Source of the DNA: Chromobotia macracanthus
Lineage: Eukaryota; Chordata; Actinopteri; Cypriniformes; Botiidae
Assembly (NCBI GenBank): GCA_036877525.1
Contig: JAZGTH010000098.1
Location: forward strand, 1,364,001 to 1,428,000
Direction: 5' to 3'
DNA length: 64,000 nt
Both the position numbers and the translations under genes were made by a program. The notes under the pieces were generated by a model. That model did not search any database, was not told the DNA's origin, and saw nothing but the letters and a program-made list of their open reading frames with translations. How positions within the stretch are numbered: the first letter of the stretch is position 1; every line of letters begins with the position of its first letter. Below, piece by piece: positions 1 to 13,600 of the stretch.

Positions 1-2612
1 TTCTAGTGAATGCACAGGTGAGATCAAAGATTCCTCAGGCTGAAATGGAAAACCTGGGTTAAGTGTGACATGCTGGTGGAAAGTGCAGTTAATTTTAGTT
101 AACACACGTCTTTCTGGTAATTATAGGTCTTCTGCTCTGGAGTTATAGGAGATTATAGGAGTTCTGCTCCTCAACCAGAATCTGAGTCAAATGTCACACT
201 GAATTTAAAATGTGATGAAATAGTTTCACCACACAGCAGTATTTCTTAAGGTGCTTAAATATATCATGAGGAAAAAATGATTGTTTTCAGACACTTACAA
301 CACACTTGCTGGCCTACTGCCCCATTGTGTATTTATCGAGTAAATGTTTCAATATTTTCTTGTGTGTCAACAGTTTTTGTGTGGAAAAAAAAAGTCAATT
401 TGAAATAGTTAGTCCATAGTCCACTGTACAAAAGTTTGAGATGCTTTCCAAAAAATGTTTTTAAGATGTTTTATCAATTTTGCTTTTGTATGTTAGTAGG
501 AAATATCAATATAGATTTCCAAACATTTTTGTCACTAACATTTAATTGAGATTTTTAATACAGTTAATGACTATTATTACTATTATTACTTACTATTAAA
601 GAATGTTTGCTAATTATCAATATTTTTCTATCACTATATTGATATTTTCTGTTGACACACAAAAGCTTTTTTGGTGAAGCATCTAAGACTGAGTAAGACG
701 TGTACAGAACTGTACATGCACACAACGTCACAGAATATCTCTGGTTTACCTGACATCAGCATGTGACGTATCTCCATGATTTTAGTACCAGGTATAAACA
801 AGGCCTGAGAGATTTGAATTACATGTCTTTCAGATAATTCCCAGGTTGCTTGCCCCTTCACTGATGGTATACAATAGAACAATATGTTTGGTATGAATGT
901 AACTGCTTGGCAAAACCCACCCACACACATCCACAAAAATGGATCCTGGTCTTCCTGATCCAGTGTCTTTTTTGTTTAATAGAGTCGAGGGCAAACATGT
1001 CATGAGTCCTTCTCACTGGGAGCCACTCTGTTCCATTTCTGTGAATTTGCATTTTTATTAATCCAGAATCACTCACTTGAATGAGAATTATCGCTTGCAG
1101 ATTAGTGCCGTTTCCTCTGAGGCTTTTTTCTGGCAATCTATCTTTGCGGTGCAGAACACATAAATTCTCACTAAAGAGGGAACAGAACACATGCAGGAGG
1201 GGAATGTGGTTAGAGAATCGGGGGTTTAATCCGGCGTCATTATCTAGCTGCTCTGCAAACAGCCATCTGCCAACGCTTGTCGTTTCCGCAGTTTGCAGGG
1301 CTACGGTTATGAGGGGTGGGGACCACAGTGCCTTGACCACAGTGTCTAAATTAGCACCTCTTCTATGTGCAGTGGAAAACTGCCCGTTGTTCTAATTTAT
1401 TACCCACACTCATATCTCATCATTTTGTGGCCTGGAAAGAGAGGAAGAGAGAGAAAGGAGAGAGGTCAACAGAGCACGGTTTCAGTGGAAAATTATACCC
1501 CCCCATACAGCTGTGAGGTGCCAGTAAAAACACAAGAGTCAGGGTTGTGCAACATAAACAAAAGCGATGAATCATCTTTTGAGATCAAATGTGGTTAAGG
1601 GGGAAAAAAACAGCAGTTTCCTGTAGCTGTTGGAATGCAACCAGTGTTGTGTTAATGAGTCTAATTACTGAGATGAAAATATAGGATGAGCACTCACACT
1701 GGGACAGCTGAGTCTGTGGGGACTGACATGGGCACTCAAAAAATCATTTTCTGTGAGTTTGTCTTGTTTTTCAGTGAAAATATAATTTTTTTATTCTGGA
1801 AATATATATTCCTGTTTGTTTTTAAGCATACATTTACTTTAAATGTAACTGATTTATGCGTGATGCAAGCATAACACTTTTAAGATATGCTCTTAAAGAA
1901 AGTCTTAATATCTTATATACAATTTTGTAAGTTTATCTTTTTTAATTACACTCAGATTTTTTTTATTGCCAAACGAGACAAAAATACAAATGATCCGTCA
2001 CAAAAGTTAAGCATTTTATTGTCATTCAGAATTACTTTAGGAGAAGTTCGGGAAGAAGGTCATTATAGTTCAAGTTGTGCATTGTAAAAACTGTAATAAA
2101 GAATGTCTTTGTTAAACACATAGAAGGAAACTTGTAAACATATTGACAAAATATGGTGTTCTGTTTGTCGTGTTGTGCTTCTGTTGTAGTTTAAAAAAGG
2201 CCATTCTGATTTAGATAGATTTAAATGCAAAGCAGCAAATGGAGAAAAACAGACACAGAGGAAAGGACTAATCGAGATAATCCGCTCTGCATCTGTTGAG
2301 GATACATAATAAGATGTTATTTGCTTACAACTTACTTTGGAGGGATACATCATTTCCACTAAGGAGCACAACGCTTATTATGTATTGTTAAATTTAGCTT
2401 ACTTTAAATTTGTGTATGTGATGTTAATCATGTCAACATTTCTACACTAATTAAATATGTAAATACATCAGTAAAGCATTGCTGTTAAACGGTGAGTGAA
2501 ATGGGAGATGTGATCTTGTTAACTGATTTGCTTTATTACACTTTCATCACTGAATATTAGTTGAATACTGAATATTCACAAATATGAATGTCAATGCATT
2601 TTTGAGCATACC
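1..2612. other. Non-coding flank, no gene seen
   Basis: AT-rich sequence with no reading frame longer than about 160 codons and none resembling a known protein. No CpG-rich block, no convincing splice-flanked exon and no tRNA fold were seen. It lies 5' of the csrnp1 promoter, so distal regulatory elements are possible, but nothing in the bases alone identifies one. Confidence 0.5.
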
Positions 2613-2816
2613 TTAAAGCTGCAATCTGTAAGTTTTGCCTCTCTAGTGCCATCTCTGTTTGAAACATAAAATTGCAGGTTACTTTACGTACTTTACATAT
2701 GTTAAAGTCAAATGAAGAAGACTTTCTTACCTTTAAACATCGATTTGTTATGTACTTGCTCAATAACCGATTTTTTTGTTTACTGTTAAGCATGCAAAAT
2801 ATAGATTGCAGCTTTA
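2613..2816. repeat. MITE-like element, TTAAAGCTGCAATC family, copy A
   Basis: About 204 bp bounded by inverted repeats: the left end reads TTAAAGCTGCAATCTGTAA and the right end is the complement of TTAAAGCTGCAATCTATAT. The interior contains the family blocks 'gcctctctagtgccatctct' and 'gtttgaaacat'. There is no coding capacity. Related copies occur near 22,680-22,862, 42,223-42,478 and 49,653-49,983. The TTAA at both ends could be a piggyBac-type target site or simply part of the inverted repeat. Confidence 0.75.
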
Positions 2817-4029
2817 ATCTGTGTAAATCAATTCTGCTAAAATTAATTCTCAGGTGTGTACGTACAGATTTGTACATATAAGAAACCATATTTCCTGGGG
2901 AAGTCCCCAAGGGGTTTGTAAGGGGCTTCTGAATTTATTTTCTCCCAAACCACTAAATAGTCACTATAAACCACTATAGCAATTTCCTGAACCCGTTTGT
3001 GTTGCTCTACAGTAAAAAGATTACTTTACATTAAAAAGATGAAGGATCATTCATAAAGTCATTGTGGAAAGGGGTAAAATGTGGATTTTTAAGTCATTTG
3101 AGCAGCTAAAGTTTTACAAGAGACAGTTCGAATATTAAAAGCTGTAAATTGTTGTTTTATTGGTTGCTTGAGATCTAATACAATGCCAAATGTCTTTTGT
3201 CTGTTGTTTCCCAAATATTTTATTTAAAATGATATATAAAACAAAGCTAAAAGCCAGTTTGATGATTTATTACTGTAGGATTGCAAACAAATCATTGTCT
3301 GTTGGTTTTCTTATTGCATGTATCTGAGCTGTTATGGACGCGTGTCTGTGATCTGTGTATTGTGTACGTGATTAACAACCTCTGATGGCTTGATTAATCA
3401 CAGCAGATGAATGAGAAACTTCCACAGGCAGATTCATCAAGCTGAGACAGCAATATATTTTCACATCCATTAGTGACCTCACACAGACAGCCAGAACGCA
3501 CACACTCAACACACAGGTCTGCTTATAGAGTTATTGCTCCATTTACTCAATCTCTGACAATCAAAAAGACCATTTTTCCTTATTGATTGTGTTTTTGATT
3601 GGACTGAACAGTCTGACGCGGTCTAATGCTTTCAATAGACCACAAAGGTGGCACAGAAGTGGCATCTATACCACACAAAGCTGCGTTTACACTAATTGTT
3701 TCATGCTGAAAAGGAGGACATATATGAAATGCTGAATGTTACAAAGTAGTTTTACATCAACATGAATGTTTTCAATCTTAAATATGAAAAATTATTTTTG
3801 TTTTGCTATGAATGTTTTCAAAACAGCATTTCTGTAAAGCAGATACCAATGCAATGATGAGAATAGTAATACTGTACTGATGGATTATAATTCCAATTCA
3901 CATAATCTGGGCTCACATGATGACTTCTGTGATAAACATGTTTATCATGCCCAGCTTTTCTGACTAGGTTAGCCACTGTTGTGTTGTGTTTTGTTTGTTT
4001 GTTATAAATGGATTTGTCTTAGACTTATA

Positions 4030-4380
4030 CCCAGCTAACAATTTTAGTTTGTAAGAACATTTCCCTAATGTTTCCATTACGTAAAAAAGGTGTTAAAAAT
4101 GATATTTTGAATGTTCTAGGAATGTTCAGAACATCCATTTTTTTAGGTGTCGTATTAACATTATTAATAGGTTCTAAGAACGTTATTCAAACTTTTTTAA
4201 TTCTGTAGCACTAAACATTAAAATGTTTCACTAACAATTTAGGATTTGATATATAGTTTCAAATATATGAGGTTTTTGATATATGATATATAACGTTAAG
4301 AAAGGGTTACTGCAAGTATGTTTTTGAGAGCTTTTAGAGAATGTTAACCAATGTTCTGGGAACGTTTCCTGTTAGCTGGG
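4030..4380. repeat. MITE-like element, CCCAGCTAAC family, copy 1 (351 bp)
   Basis: The left end is CCCAGCTAACAATTTTAG and the right end reads CCTGTTAGCTGGG, so the termini are inverted repeats of about 11 bp. The interior is AT-rich, with the recurrent blocks 'aagaacatttccctaatg', 'tttccatta', 'gatatatgatatataac' and 'aatgttctgggaacg'. It has no reading frame, so it would be a non-autonomous DNA transposon. This is the best-preserved long copy in the window. Confidence 0.8.
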
Positions 4381-5821
4381 ATTTGGCTTGATGACTGCAG
4401 CACAAGACATACACACACACACACAAGCTCTCATAAACTGTTGTGTGTGCAGTGTAAACACTGCAGGAATGTATAGACGTGACACTCGTCTCAAGAGAAA
4501 CTGTCACCTTGATTCTTTACAAATATTGCTCATTACAGGAGGGCTGATGTGCTGAAGAAAGTCACTGACCTAATGCACCCCCGCCCCGCTCTTGCTAGAC
4601 ACTGGCCTATCAATTATCATTAGAGAGCTGGATGAGATGGAGGTGTGGAGGAGTGACAGGAAGTCGGTGGTGAAAATGTGGTGCAGATTGTAGTTTTTAT
4701 ATCAGGTCAGTTTTAATTGTGTTTTTAATGTGGATTTGCTAACAGAACACATAACAGAATATTTAAAAAATTGTTATTGTAATCAGCAACAAAAATATTG
4801 TGGTCGAACAATTTGAGAGGGTATTGTTCTTGAAGTGCCCTATTTTAATATAGAAACTGACCTCAGTTGTGTCAGTGGTCTGTTTGTATACACTGACGGG
4901 CTGGCTGCAACAAAAGGAAACACCACAGATTTCTCCTCCAGATGAGATGAGATGAGAAACATTGGCAGATCTCTGCTTGTGTTGTGGATGTTCCAGTGTG
5001 TGATACTCCGGCTCAGACAGGAAGTCATGTGACCTATTTGAGCCCAGGTCTGACTAGCATCTAAAGAGGAATAATATTTAACTTTCTGCAGTATTTCACA
5101 TTCTATGTGGGTAGTAATGTAATTTGAAAACTTGGCACTTTAACATGTTATACTCGACTTATATTCGACTTAAACTATTTTAAACTGCATCTTGCTAATT
5201 CTTTTATAATTATTATGTTTGCAGGTTTTATGATGTCTATTTATTCTGAGACTACATGCAATATGCTACTTGCCAAAAGGCTATTTAAAGTGACTAAACT
5301 AGTGAAGCCAAAAAATTAAAACTAAACTTTATATTTTCATATTATACACATTATAATATACATTTTAAATAAAATGAACATCAAATCATGCTGATAGAAA
5401 AACCTAATGGGCACGTATTAACTACCCAAATAAGCTAATACATGCGATTTGCAAAAAATTATATTACCATGAGATGTGAGTTAATTGTCTCCTTACAATG
5501 TTTTCAGTTAAAAGAAAATTGTTTGGGAGGTGTCGTGAATTAGCTGAAAGTCTGTTGCGCTGAGACTGGGAGTCTGTTTCCAGCTTTAGAAGTTAAAACA
5601 ATCAACAATCCTCATATGAACGCGCCAACAGTTCCAGTGCTCTCATCAGGTTGGATTGCCAGCTATTTGACATTCTCCACCTCATTGCAAGAGGATTAAA
5701 GAACATTGAAGCTTTTCTAAATAATGGTATTTACAGTATGCATGGTTTTTATTGCATTCTTGAACTGCTTTTACAAGCTGTTTACCCGCACAAGTTCAGT
5801 AAATAAATAATTATAGGAATG

Positions 5822-5824
<3 letters not shown>

Positions 5825-5858
<34 letters not shown>
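5825..5858. repeat. (GT)n(GA)n microsatellite
   Basis: A run of GT dinucleotides passes directly into GA dinucleotides, a compound simple repeat of about 34 bp. Confidence 0.9.
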
Positions 5859-6493
5859 AGGAGAGGGGAGATTTAGAAACACTTGAATCCAATAGCAGTG
5901 AGTATGAATGATGTTCTTTGTGTTTGTGCTTTGTGTGAGTGTTGTCTCTCTGTGAAGAAAAAAAATGAATTGCACCCACTGGTATTAACAATTATTTGTA
6001 CACGCTGTCTGTGATGCATTACTCCTGAATCACTAGGAATAATGCAAATAAAGTAACCATGCAAACTTAACAAAATTAACGCAGGTGCATTTTCTGCAGG
6101 TTATGGATGAATGATACAGCAGGTTACAGCAATCTGCCATACTTTACTAGGATTGTATAAAGCATTGCTCGACCACAGCGATCCCAACCTGAATCTTCTT
6201 TTAAAATAAGAAGATTGCCAAAAACATGCACAAATGCACTGCAAGTCTCGGAATCAACACAAACCCTTTCCAAGATTCTTTAATAAGACTAATTTATATT
6301 AAAAGGATGTGTGTTTAAAATGATGCAAATAATTTAACATAAATAGTCAGGGCACAGCACTGCTTTAACAATACAAAAATGGCGCAACTCTTTTGGGAAT
6401 TCGCTACTGTGTGTTTGTATTTTAAAGCATGCCAAATGTGTGCACATGCCTCCTCTGTGTGTGGGGTCCTGGATGTAGGTAGTGGATTGTGTA

Positions 6494-6499
<6 letters not shown>

Positions 6500-6549
<50 letters not shown>
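6500..6549. repeat. (GA)n microsatellite
   Basis: About 50 bp of GA repeats with one AAG interruption. It is a simple sequence repeat, likely polymorphic. Confidence 0.95.
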
Positions 6550-8290
6550 CCTGCTCCAGTGATTAATGGGGGTCTTCTGTTAGATGCAACCAGGCGCCGA
6601 GCACAATCACGGCCCCAGACTGCCGCTCACACAGACTTGTCCTTCACATGGGAAAGAAAGGGGGCCACTCCTCCCTCCCACTCACCACCCAGCCTGGCTA
6701 CTTCCTCTCCTGCACCTCCCTTCATATTGTTCACCAGGAAGGGAGAGGAAGAAAAAGAGAGTGTCAGCACAACAGCCAGTATGTGTGTTGAGGCTGGCAG
6801 TGAAGCGGGCAGTGTGATGCCTGCTGGTTCTAGTCATAGTTAGGGCTGTGCTTATTTTTATTGCTTTCGAACAGGGTTTCCAAACACTTTAACCTGGGTG
6901 CACTCTCAAAGGGGCCTTTGTGGAAGCGGATGTGTGGACACTGGCCCTCGGTAAACAGGACAACTTGGTTCCTTTCTCAGGCTCTGAGGGCAAAGCTACT
7001 TTTTAGTGTGTGCGAGCGTTTTGTGCACGAGCTTTCAGTGCGACAACAGGATTAGTTGTTAGCTGGAGTTTTTTCCACTGGTGTGCTTTTTATTCTTAAA
7101 AATGTGTGTGAGTCCCTAGACAGTGGGACAGTGTCTTCTTCCCCCTGGATGTGTTTAATCTCAATGTGGTGTCAGTGTTCCATTGAAGACAGTTAACTAT
7201 CAGTGATAGATTTGCCTTGTGGGGGGGCAACGAGTTTTAGAATTGCCCTCCCTGAATTAAAGCACATCCTTCACTATGCAATATGAATGCGAGCGAGACA
7301 TGGAGACAGGGGTGGGCGAGCACTTTATTCGCAGGCCATTCAGTTGCCTCCCGAGTCAGCCTTTTGTTAACTTTAAATGACTGTGGATTCATTTAGTTAA
7401 CCCAGTGCAGCCCAGGGGCACATTTCATTAGTGGGTCTCTTTCAGGGACCCTAATTGGGAAACACTGTTGTTGCTGTGGCACCTGTGGTTGGCCTGCACG
7501 TTACTGTAGCCTTGGTAACAACACAGTGCTGAGTTCCTGCCAAACTCAGCCCTCCTCTCTCTCCCAGTTCCAGTAGGTAGACTAAATGTATAGACATTTG
7601 TATAGATGTCATAGATGTATAAATGTATAGAGAATTTTAGGCAAATTAAAATAGCATGTAGATGTCTCAGTCCCCTGCTACGTTGTGTGTTTGTGGTATG
7701 TAATGTGTGAAAGAAGTTTCTATTTTTATGAATTCACTAGTAAATTTCTAGTGCTAAATAGTCCATAAACCCTGTCAGGTTGTTTATTTTTGAGTCATTT
7801 TCTTTATAGCCACTTACCTTGAGATCTTGGCTTCTAAAAAGCTATGGAACAATTCCATTATTCTTGCAAAGACATAAATGCATGCTGACTTTTTGTGACA
7901 ACATGCCCCAGTGGCAACTTGCAGCTGGTAATTTAGATACAGGACTTCCTACAACTTCTCTGCGTGACAAATAGCCCCAATTTCCCGTACATGCTAGATG
8001 TTTACTGGTAAGATGCTAGGTGAGTTTCTCACAATTGACGGAAAGTGTGAAAGATTGCTGTGTGTTCTCTCACACGATTGAAACGTTTGATCTTATCAGC
8101 CCTACAACAGTGCTTCAGATCCGCCAAGTATCTGCAAAGAACCTACAGCATATTCAATCATTTAAATCATGTTCTGAGATATTCTCATTTGTTAGCAGTA
8201 TTTTGTATACCTGTAAATTCATAAATTGCACTAATATGCTAAAGCAACACATTAAACACAGGCTACAAATGCAATTCTAAATCACGAATA

Positions 8291-8516
8291 AAACAGCTAT
8301 TTTCTGTAAGGTTTCCATTAAGTAACAAAAATGTTTATAAAGTTTTTTAGACATTGCATACTGCTTGGTTATAAATGTTTTTAAAGTGTTCCATTAACTA
8401 CTTAAGTATGTTTTTGATATATGATATATAACAGAAGAATATTCTGCTAACGTTGCTGCAGGAACATTTTTGATAACTTTGAGAGAATGCTCTGGGAAAG
8501 TTCCCTGTTAGCTGGG
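8291..8516. repeat. MITE-like element, CCCAGCTAAC family, copy 2
   Basis: The right end reads TTCCCTGTTAGCTGGG, identical in pattern to copy 1, and the interior retains 'gtttccattaagtaaca' and 'gatatatgatatataac'. The left terminus is diverged, beginning around 'acagctattttctgtaag', so the start is approximate. Confidence 0.65.
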
Positions 8517-11500
8517 AATAGTTTATGTAATTTGAAAATCGCCAAAAATCCCAGCCTTAGCTTATTTTTCTTAAAGATGTGATTCATAGGGTGATTTGAG
8601 TTAATCACCCAGCGCTATAAATACAACTCTGTTTATCAATAAAGAAAAAAGAAACTAATGTAAGTTACTAATGTAACTTTCCTAATGTTCAACTAGCTAC
8701 TATGTAAGCATGAAGTATCCAGAAGATACCAGAAGTATCCAGCTATAATGAGAAGTTCAAACATAGCTTGATATTCTAGTGTCTATTTAAAGGGAGCAAC
8801 ATGTTTTGCAAGTGTGTCAGTTATAAGGAAGTACCCTGGTTTAACAGGAAACTTTACTGTGTTTGGTTTCCCTTTCTCAGAGATGGAGTGTGACGTCTCA
8901 AAGGGGTTTCCGTCACTATCTGTTTTCCTCGCCTTTTAAGTAGAAACTGATATTTAGCCTTTGGAAAGTTATTTGGAAATAACCTTTAAGTGAGGAAACA
9001 CAATATCCAGTTCATAAGAAAGAGGAAAAGAAAATCTATAATGAAAAATAACAAAACTAGTTCTCTTTAAAAAAGAGGGGGGATTTGAAGTAAAGGTGAC
9101 ATAACAGAGTACTAAAGATCTAATGCATGACCATTTTTTACCCCACTGATTATAAACAATATTTAGTTTCAAAAGTAAAGCCACGAAATGCACACTCATC
9201 ACTTATGTGTCTGCATGTGAAATCTGAGCACATGCAAAACAATGCGTCAACCTTCTCTCATTCTGAGAGTTTTCACAAACAATTATGCAATGCTTATCTA
9301 TCAGCCTTGCAAAAACGTCCATCTAACTGACAAAATACTTCTTTATGTCAATGGTGCCGCAACTCTCGGAAGAGACTTGGAAAGCACGTGTGCAGCATGT
9401 AAACACTGCAATAAGGAAGTTCTGCAGCCCTGTTGACATGCCCTGACACACACGTGACTGTGTATTGACTTCTGCTGGCTTATCTGAGTGGCTTTTAAAG
9501 ATATGTGCCATGCAGAGGGCTATCAGTGCAAATATTTTCTAAATGTACAATTGCAAGAAAGTATATATGTAAATGTTGTTAATATGGTTTTTAAAAATAG
9601 CTAGATTTGTGTGGAACAACAGATTGACGGTGGTAGACTTTTAACACAAATTTCTTCACGAACATTTAAAAAATAAGCATACTTAAGGCTGAAATTATTT
9701 ACAAAATATTTAAATGAAGTTTAATTGGTTTAAGGTGCATTAATAAGAAAATAGAAATAAATGTATGAAGATGTTCAATGCAATGTTTGTCACACACTTC
9801 AGTTATCTATAAATGTCTGTCAGCATGTTACAAAGACAGGCAAAGAGCACCTATAACATAGATGGGCCTCTGTTCTGTTGTGTCCACTAAGATTTTGAAC
9901 ATTGATGGATGATTGGAGAAAAGATCAGACTGTGTTGTAAAACTACAAAGATCTTTAACACTGGTGAGGGGTGGGGGGGCAGTCGCTGTCTGGCTCTATG
10001 GCAATTTTAATCCACTTGTCACTCATCATTAACCTTTGTAGCTTTGAATTCATGACCCTTCGTTTACTTTCTTCTGTGCAGACGGCTGTGCGGATGGCTT
10101 TCGCGTGGAATACATTTATCTCAGGCAACTTGCTTTGAAAAATAAACCAGCTATTTGATCTGTACTCATCAAAATTGGTATGATCTCTTGTGTTCTTTTT
10201 GTCTGTCTAAATCCACAACATGTTTTATTTTCTGGCCCATCTCAAACTTATTATCCTTTAATTTGTTGCAGAAATGCCATGTATTTATTATAGAAATTGC
10301 TTTCTCAGATGATAACCTGTCATCTTTCAGTTTCTAATCAGAAAATCAATATTGATTTATACTTAGTCTATAACAAACTGTAAATCAATGTGAGCAATAT
10401 TAAATAAAGTCCCTCAGGGAGAGACTAGTGAAGGCATTAGCCCGACAGCCTCGCAATGGTGCTACGTAAACAAAACCAGTTGTCTTTTCTCTTTTTTTCT
10501 CTCTCTCTCAGCTGCCAAAGACATGCACTGAAAGCCTGTGAAGAAGAAAAACACACATACACATTGAGGGCAGGGTCAGTATAATGAGTGTTTGTTGGAA
10601 CTGAAAGGGACTATTGGAAACAGTGAGTGTCTAGTCAAGCTGCAGATGTGACCAACGCAAAATCTCTGAACACCTTCCAAATGTATGCAGAAGTTATGCA
10701 CTATATCTCTCGACACTCTTAACACCTAATAAATTCAATTCAGAATGTTGTGATATTTAGCTCAGTTTATGCAGGATAACTTTAGGACTGTAGAGGAAAA
10801 CAGTTCAAAGGTCACATGGAAATGAAACGTGGGAAATACAGGTTTATATTGTTTGTCAAATGTGGCAATCATGTAACTCAAAATGCAACACTTCTCATAA
10901 GAAAGTTTTAATGACAAAACAAACAGTCCTTTGTCTTTAAAGCTCTGTGACGGTTCCGGAAGAAAATAGGCTGCATGCTTTTTTTCAACTCTTTGAGAAA
11001 AGAGAGAGAGAGAGAGGAACTGAGAAAACAGAAGTAAACTCTCCTTTAATGGGTGTCTGATGATGTCATATAACTGGCTGGATCTGTCTGTCTGTGAGTG
11101 AGGCTGAATCTCTGTGCAGTAATTGGTTGGTAGTCAGTTGGGGGAAGGGTGTCTCTGCTCTGCCTGCAGATTAACCCCTGTGCTGAACTGTGCTCCAAGT
11201 CTATGTGTTTTTAATCACCAGTTGATAAGTTTAATTACAAAAACGGTGCCAGTTACCTTTTTTGAGTTCTTCGAAACTTGCATGTTGTTTATGTTTCGTA
11301 TTGTGGTCTTTTAAATCAAACTACATGTTTACACGTCTGCTAGTGCTGTACTGACCCATTTAATTACAGATCAGAGGTGAAACATTCCCGGCTGGAATTT
11401 TCCATTCAGCTCTGGAAATTCTGCAAAAACTAGACTATAACCACTCAGTTTTATTACTCTGCTGCCAGCGTATATCACCCTGTAGTACTTAAAAGTTATA

Positions 11501-13600
11501 GGTAGTTTATTGTACTTCATAATAAGCAGCAGTGAGAATACAGGAGGTCTGTAAGGCAATAATTAGCCTTCTCTTGAATAGCAAATCCAGAACCGCAGTA
11601 TCAGCACTTGTCTCAGCTACAGGTGACCAGCTGCTCTGCTTTGTTTCCCCCCTTGGGGACAGCTGGGGCCATCAATCTGTTCCCAAAAAACCTGCACTTC
11701 ACCGTGACTTCTGTGGCCACCCCTTTCTTTCTCAACACTCACTGAACAAAGCTTTGTCCTGGTTGGGATATACAGTATCATGATTTTAAACTCTAGTTTG
11801 TTTTACCTCACTTCTAATGACAATTCAAGGACATTAATCAACCTTTAAACACCTTTAAACCTGAATTCCCTATCTAGTCAAACATTGACATGCACTTGTT
11901 TTTAATGTACGCACCAAGAAATATGAGCCTGGCTTAGCAATGTGTGATATGTGAGTTAATTCATGCAAACACGTGCAGCAATGGCTTTTTCTTCTGCAGA
12001 TGGTAAGCATTGAGGGCCATTATTGTTCTCGTTGCAGGGCGTCCTCCGCAGTAAAGTCTCTGGCACACTTTTAAAGACATAGTGGGTAATATATGCAGGA
12101 CTGAGCCAGTGGCCAGGCAAAAGCATTTCCCTCCCCCCATTGAGCCTTTTTTTGGAAGAGAAGACAAACATTTGTGAGTAGTGAACATTTTATGCTTTAT
12201 TACAAGAGGCAACTCCTCTCCCAGCCAGGAATCTGAGAAGGTTCTTCATGTGTCTTATCAATATTATTGCTCCACAATTATGTAATGACACAAACTTGAA
12301 AACCCGCAATGAACAATCTATTGAGGACAGAAACAGAATCTGTGTTTCATTTGGCCAAGATTGCAATGACACAATATTAACTCAACCTCTATGTTCTCCA
12401 CAACACCAGGTAATATCCTAAACAGATATTAGTGGTTTTGCTAGTGACGGAGATGAGTGGGAAAGTGTCCTATAGATTTGGGGGAACTACAGGACAAAGT
12501 ATGCTAACTAGCCATCCAGACACACTATATCAGCCTCTAAAAGCATGTAGATGACAGGAAGATAATTTATACTCTCAGAAACTTTAACACACTCTTCTTA
12601 GTTTTGTTGTCTCAAAACACGCTAGTTAATGAACCAACATCATAACTCTCACTAACAATTATATTAAACAAGTAAACATCGCTGGGCAAGCTGAACGTAG
12701 AGTTACATAGAGTGGGAATATCTGCAAATGAAAGAGCCCTATGACTGGTGCTCAGCTGTGCCTGTTGTTAACAGTTTGATTTGTGAATTACAACAGCTGG
12801 AGAACTTTAATTCTCAGCTTGAGATCATCATGACCTGCCTAGCTGGGTGTTATTAGTTTGAGAATAAAGAAAGACATGCCTCTTTATGAGACCTCAGGAA
12901 TCTAAGTCCTTTAAAATGAGGACCATCCATGAACCTGTGTTCAAATATGTTAAATACACAAAAGCAATCTTTTGGTGGCACCATTCAGACACCTCAGCTG
13001 TGTTTTACACCGGTGTTTACATCTTCAGCACACTCGTCTTCTGTAGAAAAATGAAAGTTTACTCCACCTACATTGATCTGTGCTTCACACAGATTTTAGT
13101 ACTGCTATGTACTGCTGTGCTGGAATTCAGTGTCATGCAGGTGTGGGCTGTTAATGATGCCGCCGGTATGACAACTGCAATATTGTAGGGATGGTTTAGG
13201 TAGTAAAAACGTGATGTACAGATGTTATCTTGTCTGAATTTGTGAATAAATCACAGTACCTGAAATGCAACACAAAAGTTAAACTTCCTTTCGGCCCTTA
13301 AAAAATGTGCTCTAGTTCCTTATTCAGTACGTCACAGAGTTTAAGTCAATACAGCATAGTCGCATCAGTATTACCAATAAATTAGGCAACAGTTTTACAA
13401 AATTTACTACTAAGTGATGCAACAGATTTACAAGCGTTTTGACTCATTAGTTCATTGCAGGCTGACTCAGGATGATGCACTCAATGAATGATACCCTGAC
13501 AACATCAGCCGAGTACGTTTCATTGATTTTGTCTGCTTGCTTTAGTCTAATATGTAGCCAGTTTATATCTGAGAAATTTAAGTGCGTTATATCACACTAT
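8517..13600. other. Non-coding DNA 5' of csrnp1
   Basis: About 5 kb without a supportable exon. Short open frames are present but none shows splice signals or protein similarity. Cis-regulatory elements of the downstream inducible gene csrnp1 are plausible here, but I cannot point to one with confidence. Confidence 0.5.

Larger units (their letters stand above)
4381..8290. other. Non-coding flank with GA/GT microsatellites
   Basis: No gene is supported here. The stretch contains a mixed GT/GA microsatellite at about 5,825-5,858 and a GA run at 6,500-6,549, plus ordinary AT-rich DNA. Frames around 6,559-6,843 are open but low in complexity and lack splice context or resemblance to a protein family. 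Confidence 0.5.

Noticed and set aside
4560..4680. Block with 'ctatcaattatcattag' homeodomain-like sites, considered as a conserved enhancer
   Set aside because: TAAT/ATTA words are frequent by chance in AT-rich DNA, and without an alignment there is no evidence of conservation.
6559..6843. Two overlapping open frames next to the GA microsatellite
   Set aside because: Low-complexity Pro/Ser/Glu composition, no splice sites, no family resemblance, and open in two frames at once, which is typical of GC-richer non-coding sequence.
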